64,000 bases of DNA, taken from positions 62,001 to 126,000 of the forward strand of contig NZ_VZOT01000002.1 in the NCBI RefSeq assembly GCF_008801935.1, read 5' to 3'. The position numbers and the translations under genes were made by a program. Under the pieces are notes generated by a model. The model was not told the DNA's origin. It saw only the letters and a list, made by a program, of their open reading frames with translations, and ran no database searches. The DNA comes from Comamonas kerstersii (GTDB lineage: Bacteria > Pseudomonadota > Gammaproteobacteria > Burkholderiales > Burkholderiaceae_C). Below, piece by piece: positions 17,068 to 25,719 of this stretch (positions within the stretch are counted from its first letter, which is position 1; each line of letters starts with the position of its first letter).

Positions 17068-18672
17068 TCATGTTTCCGCGCTGCGTCCCTTCATCGCGAA
17101 GATGCCTTGGGGCCGCTTCTGGATGAAAGCAATGATGAAAACCAGCACCGCGATCTTGGCCAGCACCGCACCGGTCCAGCCTTCGAGGAACTTGTTGAGA
17201 ATGCCTAGCCCCAGCGCGGCATACACCGTGCCAGCCAGCTGGCCCACGCCGCCGAGCACCACCACCATGAACGAGTCCACGATGTAGCTCTGCCCCAGGT
17301 CCGGCCCCACATTGCCCACCTGGCTCAGCGCGCAGCCCGCCAGCCCGGCAATGCCGCTGCCCAGTGCGAAGGCCATGGTGTCCACGCGTGCGGTGTTCAC
17401 GCCCATGCACGAGGCAATCGGGCGGTTTTGCGTCACACCGCGCACAAACAGACCCATGCGGGTTCTGGCGATGATGTAGGCCACCCCTGCCAGCACCGCA
17501 AAGGCAAAGGCAATGATGATCAGGCGGTTGAACGGCAGTGTCAGATTGGGCAGCACCTGCCAGCCGCCGCTCATCCACACGGGGTTTTCCACGGCCACGT
17601 TCTGGGCGCCAAAGACGCTGCGCACCAGCTGCATCAGCACCAGCGAAATGCCCCAGGTGGCCAGCAGCGTCTCCAGCGGACGGCCGTACAGAAAGCACAG
17701 CACCCCGCGCTCCATGATGGCACCCACCAATGCTGAGGCCATGAAGGCCACAGGCACGGCAGCCAGCAAATACCAGTCAAAGAAATCGGGCAGATAGCTG
17801 CGGAATACGCCCTGCACCACAAAGGTGGCATAGGCGCCAATCATCATCAGCTCGCCGTGGGCCATGTTGATCACACCCATCAGGCCGTAGGTGATGGCCA
17901 ACCCCAGCGCCACCAGCAGCAAGATGGAGCCCAGACTCACGCCGGTGAAAGCAACCCCAAGGCGCTCGCCCCAGGCCAGCTTGTCTTCTACTTCAGCCAG
18001 CGCACGCTTGAGGGCTGCCTTGACCTTGTCATCCTGCTCGCTGGATAACTGTTCGTTGAGTAGCAGGCGTGTCTGCGGTGAGGCTTTTTGCGCCAGCTGC
18101 ACGGCTGCTGCCATGCGCTGCGCTGCGTCGGCACTGCCCAGCAAGGCGGCAGAGCGTGCCAGTTCCAGCTCTGCACGCACCGCTTCATGTTTTTCCTGTG
18201 CCAGCGCCTTTTCCAGCGTGGCAAGGCGATCCGGGTTGGCGCCCTTGAGCATGGCGCGCGCAGCTTCCAGGCGCTCGCTGTCTGTGCCCACCCACAAATT
18301 CAGTTCTGCCAGCGCATTGGCAATTTCACGGCGCAGGCGGTTGTTGGTGCGTGCGTCTTCTGCCGCCGCAGGCAGACTGGTAGCAGTGCCGCTGACTGGG
18401 TCGATGGCCGCACCACCGCGCACGATGAAAGCACGGCCTTCGCCATGCTGCACTTCGCCATCACGCAGGGCATTCAGAAACTGCGCCACGCGGGCAGCGT
18501 CACCATGGGCGACAGCGTCTTGCATGGCCGCAATACGGCTGTTGTTGTCGCCATCGGCCATGGCCAGGGCTTGTTCTGCCGTGAGCGCATGGGCCGGCAG
18601 CTGGCTCATGGCGGCAGCCGCTATGGCAGCTCCCAGCCAGGGCCTGATAAGGCGCAAGAGAGGTAAAAACAT
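17068..18672 (-). CDS. urtB: Urea ABC transporter permease UrtB
   Basis: First permease of the urea importer, LivH-like. The 534-residue protein has an N-terminal signal-like helix, then a soluble region of about 200 residues (TAEQALAMADGDNNSRIAAM onward), then the membrane domain starting VAFTGVSLGSILLLVALGLA with YGLMGVINMAHGELMMIGAY. The long N-terminal domain is normal for proteobacterial UrtB. I chose the ATG at 18672 because the upstream alternative (GTG at 18702) lies inside a terminator-like hairpin. Confidence 0.94.
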   Translation of the reverse strand: MFLPLLRLIRPWLGAAIAAAAMSQLPAHALTAEQALAMADGDNNSRIAAMQDAVAHGDAARVAQFLNALRDGEVQHGEGRAFIVRGGAAIDPVSGTATSLPAAAEDARTNNRLRREIANALAELNLWVGTDSERLEAARAMLKGANPDRLATLEKALAQEKHEAVRAELELARSAALLGSADAAQRMAAAVQLAQKASPQTRLLLNEQLSSEQDDKVKAALKRALAEVEDKLAWGERLGVAFTGVSLGSILLLVALGLAITYGLMGVINMAHGELMMIGAYATFVVQGVFRSYLPDFFDWYLLAAVPVAFMASALVGAIMERGVLCFLYGRPLETLLATWGISLVLMQLVRSVFGAQNVAVENPVWMSGGWQVLPNLTLPFNRLIIIAFAFAVLAGVAYIIARTRMGLFVRGVTQNRPIASCMGVNTARVDTMAFALGSGIAGLAGCALSQVGNVGPDLGQSYIVDSFMVVVLGGVGQLAGTVYAALGLGILNKFLEGWTGAVLAKIAVLVFIIAFIQKRPQGIFAMKGRSAET

Positions 18673-18688
18673 AAGCAGTCCAATCAAC

Positions 18689-18713
18689 AAAAAGCCCGTC
18701 ACACCGGACGGGC
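18689..18713 (-). terminator. Partial terminator between urtA and urtB
   Basis: Read on the minus strand, arms GCCCGTC and GACGGGC with a short loop are followed by TTTTTG. Its position after the receptor gene would let most transcripts end there, giving much more UrtA than membrane subunits. Confidence 0.75.
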
Positions 18714-18782
18714 CCTTGCAACAGAGATTCCGGGTCTGGCACTGCCTCGCAACAGCTGTGCCAGATTCGGTGTTTGCAGCGC

Positions 18783-20054
18783 TTACTTTGTCTCTGGCTC
18801 GTCCTTCTTCTTGTCGTTGCCTTCAATGAAAGGGCTCCAGGGCTGGGCCTTGATGGGGCCTTTGGTCTGCCACACCACGTCAAACTGGCCATCGGCCTTG
18901 ATCTCGCCAATCAGCACAGGCTTGTGCAGGTGGTGGTTCTTGGGGTCCATGGTCAGCACATAGCCGCTGGGTGCCTGGAAGGTCTGGCCCGCCATGGCGG
19001 CAATCACCTTGTCCGGATCGGTGCTCTTGGCCTTTTCCACGGCCTGCTTCCACATGTTGATGCCCACGTAGGTGGCTTCCATGGGGTCATTGGTCAGAGG
19101 CTTGGTGGACTGGCCAGGCAGGTTCTTGGCCTTGGCGTAGTCGCTCCACTGCTTGATCCAGGCTTCGTTGGTGGGGTTCTTCACGCTCATGAAGTAGTTC
19201 CACGAAGCCAGATGACCCACCAGCGGCTTGGGGTCCAGACCGCGCAGCTCTTCCTCACCCACGGAGAAAGCCACCACGGGTACATCGGTGGCCTTCAGGC
19301 CCGCATTGCCCAGTTCCTTGTAGAAAGGCACGTTGGAGTCGCCATTGATGGTGGAGATCACCGCTGTCTTGCCACCGGCAGAGAACTTCTTGATGTCCGC
19401 CACGATGGTCTGGTAGTCGCTGTGGCCGAAGGGGGTGTAGGCCTCCATGATGTCCTTGTCATCCACACCCTTGGACTTCAGGAAGGCACGCAGGATCTTG
19501 TTGGCTGTGCGGGGGTAGACATAGTCTGTGCCCAGCAGCACCCAGCGCTTGGCAGCACCACCGTCTTCGCTCATCAGGTATTCCACGGCGGGAATGGCCT
19601 GCTGGTTGGGCGCTGCGCCGGTGTAGAACACGTTCTTGCTCAGCTCTTCGCCTTCGTACTGCACGGGGTAGAACAGCAGGGCGTTGTTTTCTTCATAGAC
19701 GGGCAGCACGGACTTGCGGCACACCGAAGTCCAGCAGCCAAAGGTCACAGCCACCTTGTCCTGGCTGATCAGCTGCTTGGCCTTTTCTGCCGCCAGCGGC
19801 CAGTTGGAGGCGGTGTCAATCACCACAGGCTCCAGCTTCTTGCCCAGCACACCACCCTTTGCGTTGATTTCCTCAATGGTCATCAGGGCCATGTCCTTGA
19901 GCGCAGTTTCCGAAATGGCCATGGTGCCCGACAGTGCATGCAGCACACCCACCTTGATGGTGTCTGCCGCCTGTGCAGCCAGACCGGTAAAACCCAAACC
20001 TGCAACAGCTGCAGCAGCAGCCAAAGACTTCAAAGTGAAACGACGCTGGGTCAT
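18783..20054 (-). CDS. urtA: Urea ABC transporter substrate-binding protein UrtA
   Basis: Periplasmic urea receptor. The 423-residue protein begins MTQRRFTLKSLAAAAAVAG, a signal sequence with a twin arginine and a Tat-like RRFTLK motif, cut near AQAA. The mature start IKVGVLHALSGTMAISE and the stretch FGCWTSVCRKSVLPVYEENN are UrtA hallmarks. GAGGAG sits 8 nt ahead of the ATG, and a minus-strand sigma-54 promoter lies about 70 nt upstream. It is the first gene of urtABCDE. Confidence 0.97.
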   Translation of the reverse strand: MTQRRFTLKSLAAAAAVAGLGFTGLAAQAADTIKVGVLHALSGTMAISETALKDMALMTIEEINAKGGVLGKKLEPVVIDTASNWPLAAEKAKQLISQDKVAVTFGCWTSVCRKSVLPVYEENNALLFYPVQYEGEELSKNVFYTGAAPNQQAIPAVEYLMSEDGGAAKRWVLLGTDYVYPRTANKILRAFLKSKGVDDKDIMEAYTPFGHSDYQTIVADIKKFSAGGKTAVISTINGDSNVPFYKELGNAGLKATDVPVVAFSVGEEELRGLDPKPLVGHLASWNYFMSVKNPTNEAWIKQWSDYAKAKNLPGQSTKPLTNDPMEATYVGINMWKQAVEKAKSTDPDKVIAAMAGQTFQAPSGYVLTMDPKNHHLHKPVLIGEIKADGQFDVVWQTKGPIKAQPWSPFIEGNDKKKDEPETK

Positions 20055-20122
20055 GGAAAGTGCTCCTCAATGGGCTGTATGAAGTATTCGCTGGCCTCCC
20101 TGACCAGCTTGCTGCACTTCAA

Positions 20123-20138
20123 AGCAAGCGGTGTGCCA
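20123..20138 (-). promoter_or_regulatory. Sigma-54 promoter of urtABCDE
   Basis: On the minus strand the sequence is TGGCAC, five bases, TTGCT, with GG and GC exactly ten bases apart, which is the -24/-12 consensus. Transcription should start near 20112, leaving a leader of about 58 nt before urtA. Confidence 0.85.
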
Positions 20139-20169
20139 CTTTCAGACCAATCCATGCAATTCACGCTAT

Positions 20170-20283
20170 TGGTGCGCCCCATCCAGCGATGCACCACAAC
20201 AGAACGCAGACGCACCAACTGCGCCACGGGCACATCCAGAGCGCGTCCAGTCATGGCACCAAAAAAGACAACGCCACGCACCA
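20170..20283. promoter_or_regulatory. Cluster of NtrC-like half-sites between urtA and ureA
   Basis: Five copies of GCACCA or its complement occur at 20170-20175 (TGGTGC), 20191-20196, 20212-20217, 20256-20261 and 20278-20283. The 12-mer GCACCACAACAG occurs twice (20191-20202 and 20278-20289). GCACCA is the half-site of the NtrC dyad GCACCA-N3-TGGTGC; no full dyad is present, so NtrC binding is inferred from the half-sites and from the two flanking sigma-54 promoters. Confidence 0.55.
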
Positions 20284-20293
20284 CAACAGCGCT

Positions 20294-20309
20294 TGGCACG
20301 CCTCTTGCA
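20294..20309 (+). promoter_or_regulatory. Sigma-54 promoter of the ureA operon
   Basis: TGGCAC, five bases, TTGCA: a full match to the -24/-12 consensus with GG and GC ten bases apart. The predicted start is near 20320, giving a leader of roughly 118 nt that contains the MELTPR mini-ORF at 20374. Confidence 0.88.
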
Positions 20310-20373
20310 GATTGCATAGCAAGGGGCACAGATGCCCCACACCAATACGTCTACCGACGAGGGAATCGAAACG

Positions 20374-20427
20374 ATGGAATTAACTCCCCGCGGTCAGTCG
20401 GCGCAGCCGACTGCTCGGACCCATTAA
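20374..20427 (+). CDS. Putative 17-residue leader peptide upstream of ureA
   Basis: The frame reads [17 protein letters not shown] and stops 10 nt before the ureA ATG. GAGGGA lies 9 nt upstream of its ATG. The first six residues equal those of UreA, yet four of the six codons differ synonymously (TTA/TTG, ACT/ACG, CCC/CCA, CGC/AGA). A perfect hairpin CAGTCGGC / GCCGACTG (20395-20413) lies inside the frame. The TAA sits inside the ureA ribosome site (AAGGAAG), so translation of the leader and ureA could be coupled. Function is unproven; it could also be a relic of a duplicated ureA start. Confidence 0.45.
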   Translation: MELTPRGQSAQPTARTH

Positions 20428-20437
20428 GGAAGCTGTA

Positions 20438-20740
20438 ATGGAATTGACGCCAAGAGAAAAAGACAAGCTGCTGATCTTTACCGCAGCCCTGCTGTCCGAA
20501 CGCCGCAAGGCCCGAGGCCTGAAGCTGAACTACCCCGAAGCCGTGGCCCTGATCAGCGCCTTTGTGATGGAAGGCGCACGCGATGGCAAGACCGTAGCCC
20601 AACTCATGAGTGAAGGCCGCACCGTGCTGACGCGTGAGGACGTCATGGACGGTGTGCCTGAAATGATTCCCGACATCCAGATCGAAGCCACCTTCCCAGA
20701 CGGCACCAAGCTGGTCACGGTGCACGAACCCATTGTTTGA
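20438..20740 (+). CDS. ureA: Urease subunit gamma
   Basis: Smallest structural subunit of nickel urease, which hydrolyses urea to ammonia and carbamate in the cytoplasm. The 100-residue protein starts [19 protein letters not shown] and has [20 protein letters not shown] and the C-terminal [14 protein letters not shown], all family-typical. AAGGAAG precedes the ATG. It is the first gene of the plus-strand operon under a sigma-54 promoter. Confidence 0.98.
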   Translation: MELTPREKDKLLIFTAALLSERRKARGLKLNYPEAVALISAFVMEGARDGKTVAQLMSEGRTVLTREDVMDGVPEMIPDIQIEATFPDGTKLVTVHEPIV

Positions 20741-20789
20741 TTACAAGCCTTTTTGGCCTCCAGCCCTTATCCCATCTGCGCTAACAGCT

Positions 20790-21407
20790 ATGAAAACTAA
20801 ACACCTGATTGCCGCTTCCGTTGCCACAGCTGCAGCCCTGCCTCTGACCGCCCTCGCCCATGTGGGCAGTGATGGCGGCGGCCACCATACTTTTCTGGAC
20901 AGCTTCACCCACGCCATTGCCCACCCCTTTGGCGGTGCCGACCACCTGGCCGCCATGCTGGCAGTCGGTGCCTGGAGTGCACTGGCCTTTGGCAAGTCCG
21001 GCAAGGCCTGGGCCGCGCCTGCAGGCTTTGTGGCACTCTTGGTTGCAGGCTGCCTGGCAGGTTTTGCTGGTCTGCAAATCCCTGCGATCGAGCCCATGAT
21101 TGCTGCCTCCGTGCTGGTGCTGGGGCTGCTCGTGATGGTGCAGCAGAAGATGGCCGCAGGTGCGGCAGCTGGCCTGGTGGGCGTGTTTGCCTTCTTCCAC
21201 GGCGCAGCCCACGGCTATGAGCTATTTGAAGAGTCCTTGGCCCCTGCAGCGGGCGTCATCGTGGGCATGGCCGCAGGCTCTGCCATCTTGCACCTGGCTG
21301 GCATGGCAGTGGGCCACCAAGTCATGCGGCGCTTTCAGACTTTGGCCAAAGTGGCTGGCGGCCTGACCGCTGCGCTGGGCGCCTTCATGCTGACCCGTCT
21401 GGCTTGA
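20790..21407 (+). CDS. ureJ: HupE/UreJ family nickel permease
   Basis: Probable inner-membrane nickel importer serving urease. The 205-residue protein has an N-terminal cleavable or membrane-anchoring segment ending LTALAHV, the metal-binding motif [18 protein letters not shown] and about six more helices, including [13 protein letters not shown]. The ATG at 20790 was chosen because the upstream frame overlaps ureA. Placement between ureA and ureB is seen in other urease clusters and supports a nickel role. Confidence 0.9.
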   Translation: MKTKHLIAASVATAAALPLTALAHVGSDGGGHHTFLDSFTHAIAHPFGGADHLAAMLAVGAWSALAFGKSGKAWAAPAGFVALLVAGCLAGFAGLQIPAIEPMIAASVLVLGLLVMVQQKMAAGAAAGLVGVFAFFHGAAHGYELFEESLAPAAGVIVGMAAGSAILHLAGMAVGHQVMRRFQTLAKVAGGLTAALGAFMLTRLA

Positions 21408-21421
21408 AGAAAGGGCTTGCC

Positions 21422-21727
21422 ATGATTCCCGGAGAAATCTTGGTCGATGAGGGCGTACACGTCCTCAACCCCGGTCGCCCAACTCTGACGCTGGTGGTCA
21501 AGAACGCCAGCGACCGCCCGATTCAGGTTGGCTCGCACTATCACTTTGCCGAGACCAATGCAGGCCTGGAATTTGACCGCCAGGCAGCCCACGGCAAGCG
21601 CCTGAACATTGCCAGCGGCATGGCCGTGCGCTTTGAGCCGGGCCAGCAGCGTACGGTGGAACTGATTGATCTGGCAGGCAACCGCAAGGCCTATGGCTTT
21701 CGCGGCCTGGTGCAAGGAGATTTGTGA
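21422..21727 (+). CDS. ureB: Urease subunit beta
   Basis: Structural subunit of urease, 101 residues, starting [20 protein letters not shown] and carrying [20 protein letters not shown] and [20 protein letters not shown]. It follows ureJ by 14 nt and its TGA overlaps the ureC ATG as TGATG, which couples translation of beta and alpha subunits. Confidence 0.98.
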   Translation: MIPGEILVDEGVHVLNPGRPTLTLVVKNASDRPIQVGSHYHFAETNAGLEFDRQAAHGKRLNIASGMAVRFEPGQQRTVELIDLAGNRKAYGFRGLVQGDL

Positions 21728-23445
21728 TGGCTAGCATGGACCGACGCGCCTACGCCGAAACCTTTGGCCCCACCGTGGGTGACCGCGTGCGGCTGGCAGA
21801 TACCGACTTGCTGATCGAAGTGGAGAAAGACTTCACCCTGAACGCGGGCGGCTATGGCGAGGAAGTGAAGTTTGGCGGCGGCAAGACCATTCGCGATGGC
21901 ATGGCACAAAGCCAGCGCTCACGGGAACAAGGCGCCATGGACACGGTACTGACCAATGCGCTGATCGTGGACCACTGGGGCATTGTCAAAGCCGACATCG
22001 GCTTGAAGGACGGGCGCATTGCAGCCATTGGCAAGGCCGGCAATCCTGACACGCAGCCGGGCGTGGACATCATCATTGGCCCGGGCACGGAAATCATCTC
22101 CTGCGAGGGCAACATCGTCACCGCCGGTGGCATAGACACCCACATCCATTTCATCGCACCCCAGCAGATTGAAGAAGCGCTCACCAGTGGTGTGACCACC
22201 ATGATCGGCGGCGGCACGGGCCCGGCCACAGGTACTTTTGCCACCACCTGCACGCCTGGCCCCTGGAATATGGAGCGCATGCTGCAGGCCGCGGACGCCT
22301 TCCCCATGAACCTGGGTTTTCTGGGCAAGGGCAATGCGGCGCTGCCAGCAGGGCTGCATGAGCAGATTGCCGCCGGTGCCATTGGCCTCAAACTCCACGA
22401 AGACTGGGGCAGCACGCCTGCGGCCATCAGCAACTGTCTGGATGTGGCTGAGGAAACCGACACCCAGGTGGCCATCCACACCGACACGCTCAATGAGTCT
22501 GGCTTTGTGGAAGACACGGTGGCAGCGTTCAAGGGCCGCACCATCCACACCTTCCACACCGAAGGCGCGGGCGGCGGCCATGCACCGGACATTCTGAAAG
22601 TGGTGGGTGAAGCCAATGTGCTACCGTCTTCAACCAACCCCACGCGCCCCTACACCATCAACACGCTGGACGAGCACGTGGACATGCTGATGGTCTGCCA
22701 CCACCTGGACGCCAGCATTGCCGAAGACCTGGCCTTTGCCGAAAGCCGTATCCGCAAGGAAACGATTGCGGCCGAAGACATCCTGCACGACATTGGTGCC
22801 ATCAGCATGTTCAGCTCCGACAGCCAGGCCATGGGCCGTGTGGGGGAAGTGATTCTGCGCACCTGGCAAACCGCCCACAAGATGAAGCAGCAGCGCGGCC
22901 AACTACAAGGCGACAGCGCGCGGCACGACAACTTCCGCGTCAAGCGCTACATCGCCAAGTACACCATCAACCCCGCAATCGCCCACGGCATCAGCCACGA
23001 AGTAGGCAGCATTGAAGTGGGCAAGTGGGCCGATCTCGTGATCTGGAAGCCTGCATTTTTTGGCGTCAAGCCCTTTTGCATTCTCAAGGGTGGCTTCATC
23101 GCCATGGCCGCCATGGGTGATCCGAATGCCTCCATTCCCACGCCCCAGCCTGTGCACTACCGTCCCATGTTTGGTGCGTTCGGTGGCGCCATTGCCAAGA
23201 CCTCGCTGACGTTTGTTTCGCAAGCTGGTTTGGCCGCAGGCATTAGGGAACGCTTTGGGCTGCACAAAACGCTGTCCGCCGTCAAAGGCATTCGCGGCGT
23301 GCAAAAGCAGCACATGATCCACAACGATCTGGCGCCACGCATGGAAGTGGATGCACAGACTTATGCCGTGCGTGCGGACGGGCAGCTCCTGACCTGTGAA
23401 CCAGCAAGGAGCCTGCCCATGGCCCAGCGCTACTTCCTGTTCTGA
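21727..23445 (+). CDS. ureC: Urease subunit alpha (catalytic)
   Basis: Catalytic subunit holding the two-nickel centre. In the 572-residue product the nickel ligands and catalytic residues are all present: His139 and His141 (THIHF), carbamylated Lys222 (GLKLHEDWG), His251, His277, flap residues Cys324 and catalytic His325 (MVCHHLD), and Asp365 (SSDSQAMG). I prefer the ATG at 21727, which overlaps the ureB stop; an in-frame GTG three bases earlier is less likely. The last 16 nt overlap the end of a convergent minus-strand gene. Confidence 0.98.
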   Translation: MASMDRRAYAETFGPTVGDRVRLADTDLLIEVEKDFTLNAGGYGEEVKFGGGKTIRDGMAQSQRSREQGAMDTVLTNALIVDHWGIVKADIGLKDGRIAAIGKAGNPDTQPGVDIIIGPGTEIISCEGNIVTAGGIDTHIHFIAPQQIEEALTSGVTTMIGGGTGPATGTFATTCTPGPWNMERMLQAADAFPMNLGFLGKGNAALPAGLHEQIAAGAIGLKLHEDWGSTPAAISNCLDVAEETDTQVAIHTDTLNESGFVEDTVAAFKGRTIHTFHTEGAGGGHAPDILKVVGEANVLPSSTNPTRPYTINTLDEHVDMLMVCHHLDASIAEDLAFAESRIRKETIAAEDILHDIGAISMFSSDSQAMGRVGEVILRTWQTAHKMKQQRGQLQGDSARHDNFRVKRYIAKYTINPAIAHGISHEVGSIEVGKWADLVIWKPAFFGVKPFCILKGGFIAMAAMGDPNASIPTPQPVHYRPMFGAFGGAIAKTSLTFVSQAGLAAGIRERFGLHKTLSAVKGIRGVQKQHMIHNDLAPRMEVDAQTYAVRADGQLLTCEPARSLPMAQRYFLF

Positions 23446-23948
23446 AGTGTGTTGAGCGTAAAGGCCGTACCAGGATGCTGAACACCCTTGCCCGCATACC
23501 AGGCCAGCCAGTCGCTGGCAGGCACCACAGGCGCATGCTGCACCGTGGTGGGCAAGGCTTCATAGACCAGCACGGCCATCATCTGTGTGCCGCCACCGGT
23601 CAGCGCCACAGGCATGGTCAGAATGCGTTTGGTGTATTCGCCCACATCGGTGGGCCACAGGCCTTCGATGCCATCGAGGGCCTGTTCCAGCGCCGCATCA
23701 AGCGGATACACCTCTGCCAGCACCTGCTGCGTGCCTACCAGCTGCAGGCCCGGGTAGTAGCCCAGATCATGCAAAGTGCCTGTGAGCGTGGTGCGCCCTA
23801 TGCAGGCAATGCCCGGACGCAACCGTGCAATGTCGTTGATGCCACCGGCACGCAAGGTCCCGTACACCGCCACATGGCCCACACCACAAGGCTGCCAGTC
23901 CGTTGCAGCCACCGAAGAAAGTGCAAAAGGGGTTGACATGTCTGTCAT
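23430..23948 (-). CDS. Gamma-glutamylcyclotransferase-like (AIG2-fold) protein
   Basis: A 172-residue protein with the family start [11 protein letters not shown], then [16 protein letters not shown] and a later acidic segment; members convert gamma-glutamyl amines or peptides to 5-oxoproline. Starts at 23948 (MTDMSTPF) or 23939 (MSTPF) are both possible and neither has a strong ribosome site. It lies antisense between ureC and ureE, overlapping ureC by 16 nt, and so interrupts an otherwise tight urease operon. Substrate and any link to urea metabolism are unknown. Confidence 0.8.
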   Translation of the reverse strand: MTDMSTPFALSSVAATDWQPCGVGHVAVYGTLRAGGINDIARLRPGIACIGRTTLTGTLHDLGYYPGLQLVGTQQVLAEVYPLDAALEQALDGIEGLWPTDVGEYTKRILTMPVALTGGGTQMMAVLVYEALPTTVQHAPVVPASDWLAWYAGKGVQHPGTAFTLNTLQNRK

Positions 23949-24025
23949 GCTATCAAGTGATGAAAACCGTGCGAGATGCACGATTCGCGCCAGTTTGTAG
24001 CTCCCCTTTTGAAAGTAAGAAACCT

Positions 24026-24685
24026 ATGTTGACCATCAACAAACTCCTTCCCCAGGGCCAGGGCCTGGCCCGCGTGCTGCTCCAGCGTGCTGCCACCGTG
24101 GAGCTGGACTGGGATGTGCGCCAGAAATCGCGCTTTGCCGCCACCGACAGCCAGGGCCGTGAACTGGCCATCTTTCTGCCACGCGGCCAGGCCGTGCGCG
24201 GCGGCGATGTGCTGGTCGCCGAAGATGGCTCCATGGTGCGCGTGATTGCCGCACCGCAAAAGGTGCTCAAGATCACGGCCTGCGCCGAACACGGCACAGC
24301 CTTTGACCTGATGCGCGCGGCCTACCACCTGGGCAACCGCCATGTACCCATTGAGCTGCAGCCCGACCACCTCAAGATTGAACCCGACCACGTGCTGGCC
24401 GACATGCTGCGCAGCATGCACATGACGGTGGTTGAGGCTGATCTGCCGTTTGAGCCCGAAGGCGGCGCCTATGGCGGCCATGTGACCAATGATGGTCACA
24501 GCCACCACCATCACAGCCACACACACGATCACGGCCATGGGCATGACCACGGACATGCACAACACCAACACGTCCATGACGAAGGCTGCTGCGGCCATGG
24601 CCATCACCATGCGCATGAGCATGAGCATGAGCATGAACACGGTCACTGCTGCGACCACTCCCACGGCAAAGGTTGTGGTGGATGA
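24026..24685 (+). CDS. ureE: Urease accessory protein UreE with His-rich tail
   Basis: Nickel metallochaperone delivering Ni to the UreDFG-urease complex. The 219-residue protein has the normal UreE peptide- and metal-binding domains up to about residue 145, then a tail (residues 152-219) with roughly 28 histidines and two Cys-Cys pairs, suited to storing several nickel ions. The ATG at 24026 (MLTINKLLPQGQG) is preferred over longer frames. A (GCATGA)x4 tract encodes part of the tail. Its stop overlaps the next gene's start as ATGA. With the antisense gene upstream, ureE depends either on read-through from ureC or on a local promoter I could not find. Confidence 0.95.
   Translation: MLTINKLLPQGQGLARVLLQRAATVELDWDVRQKSRFAATDSQGRELAIFLPRGQAVRGGDVLVAEDGSMVRVIAAPQKVLKITACAEHGTAFDLMRAAYHLGNRHVPIELQPDHLKIEPDHVLADMLRSMHMTVVEADLPFEPEGGAYGGHVTNDGHSHHHHSHTHDHGHGHDHGHAQHQHVHDEGCCGHGHHHAHEHEHEHEHGHCCDHSHGKGCGG
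24613..24636 (+). repeat. Hexanucleotide tandem repeat in ureE
   Basis: Four perfect copies of GCATGA encode alternating His and Glu in the metal-binding tail. In-frame slippage would lengthen or shorten the tail by two residues per unit. Confidence 0.85.
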
Positions 24686-25008
24686 GCTGGGTCTTTCTGA
24701 TCGCTGCCGGTCTGTGTGAAATCTTCTATGCGGCTGCCATGCCACGCACGGAAGGTTTCACGCGTCTGTGGCCCAGCCTGTTCTGCTTTGCCTTTATTGC
24801 GGCCAGCATGTATTTGCTGTCGCTGGCCACACGCAGCATTCCGGTGGGCACGGCCTATGCGGTCTGGGTGGGCATTGGTGCCGTTGGCACTGCAGCCTAC
24901 GGCATGCTGGTTCTGGACGAAGACCGCAGCGTGGCCCGCATGGCCTGCTTTGGTTTGATCATCATGGGCATTGTGGGACTGAAGTTCCTCAGCCTGCGCG
25001 GAGACTGA
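24682..25008 (+). CDS. SMR family transporter, Gdx/SugE-like
   Basis: A 108-residue inner-membrane protein with four helices. It carries the essential Glu13, Ser42, and SIPVGTAYAVWVGIGAVG with Tyr59 and Trp62, the pattern of guanidinium exporters (Gdx, formerly SugE) rather than of EmrE. Trp16 of Gdx is Tyr here, and the usual Lys in the first loop is replaced (AMPRTEGFTRL). The start overlaps the ureE stop (ATGA) and ureF follows after 3 nt, so it is a true member of the urease operon. Guanidinium or guanylurea export is a fair guess; an unrelated substrate is possible. Confidence 0.85.
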   Translation: MSWVFLIAAGLCEIFYAAAMPRTEGFTRLWPSLFCFAFIAASMYLLSLATRSIPVGTAYAVWVGIGAVGTAAYGMLVLDEDRSVARMACFGLIIMGIVGLKFLSLRGD

Positions 25009-25011
25009 GAC

Positions 25012-25719
25012 ATGCCACTGACCCCTTTGCACCTGACCTCAGGCAGCTTTCTGCAGCTGATGTGGCTGGCCTCTCCGGCGCTGCCCATTGGAGGATTCTC
25101 CTATTCAGAAGGCCTGGAAGCAGCGATCAATGCTGCCCTGGTCACTACAGAAGATGAAGCGGCGCGCTGGCTGGTCGATCAACTGCACCTCACCCAGTCA
25201 CGTGGCGATATGGCAGCCATTGCCCAGGCCATGCCTGCCTGGGCCACGGATGACCACACACGCCTGCAAGCACTGAACACCTGGGTACGTACCACACGCG
25301 AGAGCAGTGAACTGCGCCTGCAGACCGAGCAAATGGGCCGCTCGCTCATCGAATGGCTCAAGACCCGCTACGCCGATACGCCTGAAACGCTGGAGCGCGT
25401 GCAATGGCTGGGCGCGCAGGACGCCAGCTACCCACTGGCCTTCTCACTGGCCGCCATGCTGGCCGGTGCCACGACACGCTATGCCCTGCTGGCCTATGCC
25501 TTTGGCTGGGCCGAGAACATGACGCAGGCGGCCATCAAGGCCGTGCCACTGGGCCAGAGCGCTGGCCAGCGCATCCTGGCACGGCTGACCCACGAAATTC
25601 CTGCCGCCGTTGAGCATGCCCTCACCCTGCCCGACGGAGCACGACAAGCTTTTTCGCCCATGCTGGCCATTCTTTCGGCACGGCATGAACACCAATACTC
25701 ACGCCTCTTTCGTTCATGA
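25012..25719 (+). CDS. ureF: Urease accessory protein UreF
   Basis: All-helical accessory protein that bridges UreD and UreG and gates GTP use during nickel insertion. The 235-residue protein has [23 protein letters not shown] near the N-terminus and ends [11 protein letters not shown], both characteristic. Its stop overlaps the ureG start as ATGA. Confidence 0.96.
   Translation: MPLTPLHLTSGSFLQLMWLASPALPIGGFSYSEGLEAAINAALVTTEDEAARWLVDQLHLTQSRGDMAAIAQAMPAWATDDHTRLQALNTWVRTTRESSELRLQTEQMGRSLIEWLKTRYADTPETLERVQWLGAQDASYPLAFSLAAMLAGATTRYALLAYAFGWAENMTQAAIKAVPLGQSAGQRILARLTHEIPAAVEHALTLPDGARQAFSPMLAILSARHEHQYSRLFRS

Noticed and set aside
18774-20438. 554-codon plus-strand frame through urtA
   Set aside because: Antisense shadow of urtA; it also runs across both sigma-54 promoters and into ureA.
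24489-24719. Met/Thr-rich frame over the ureE tail
   Set aside because: Out-of-frame reading of the His-codon tract; low complexity and overlapped by ureE and the SMR gene.
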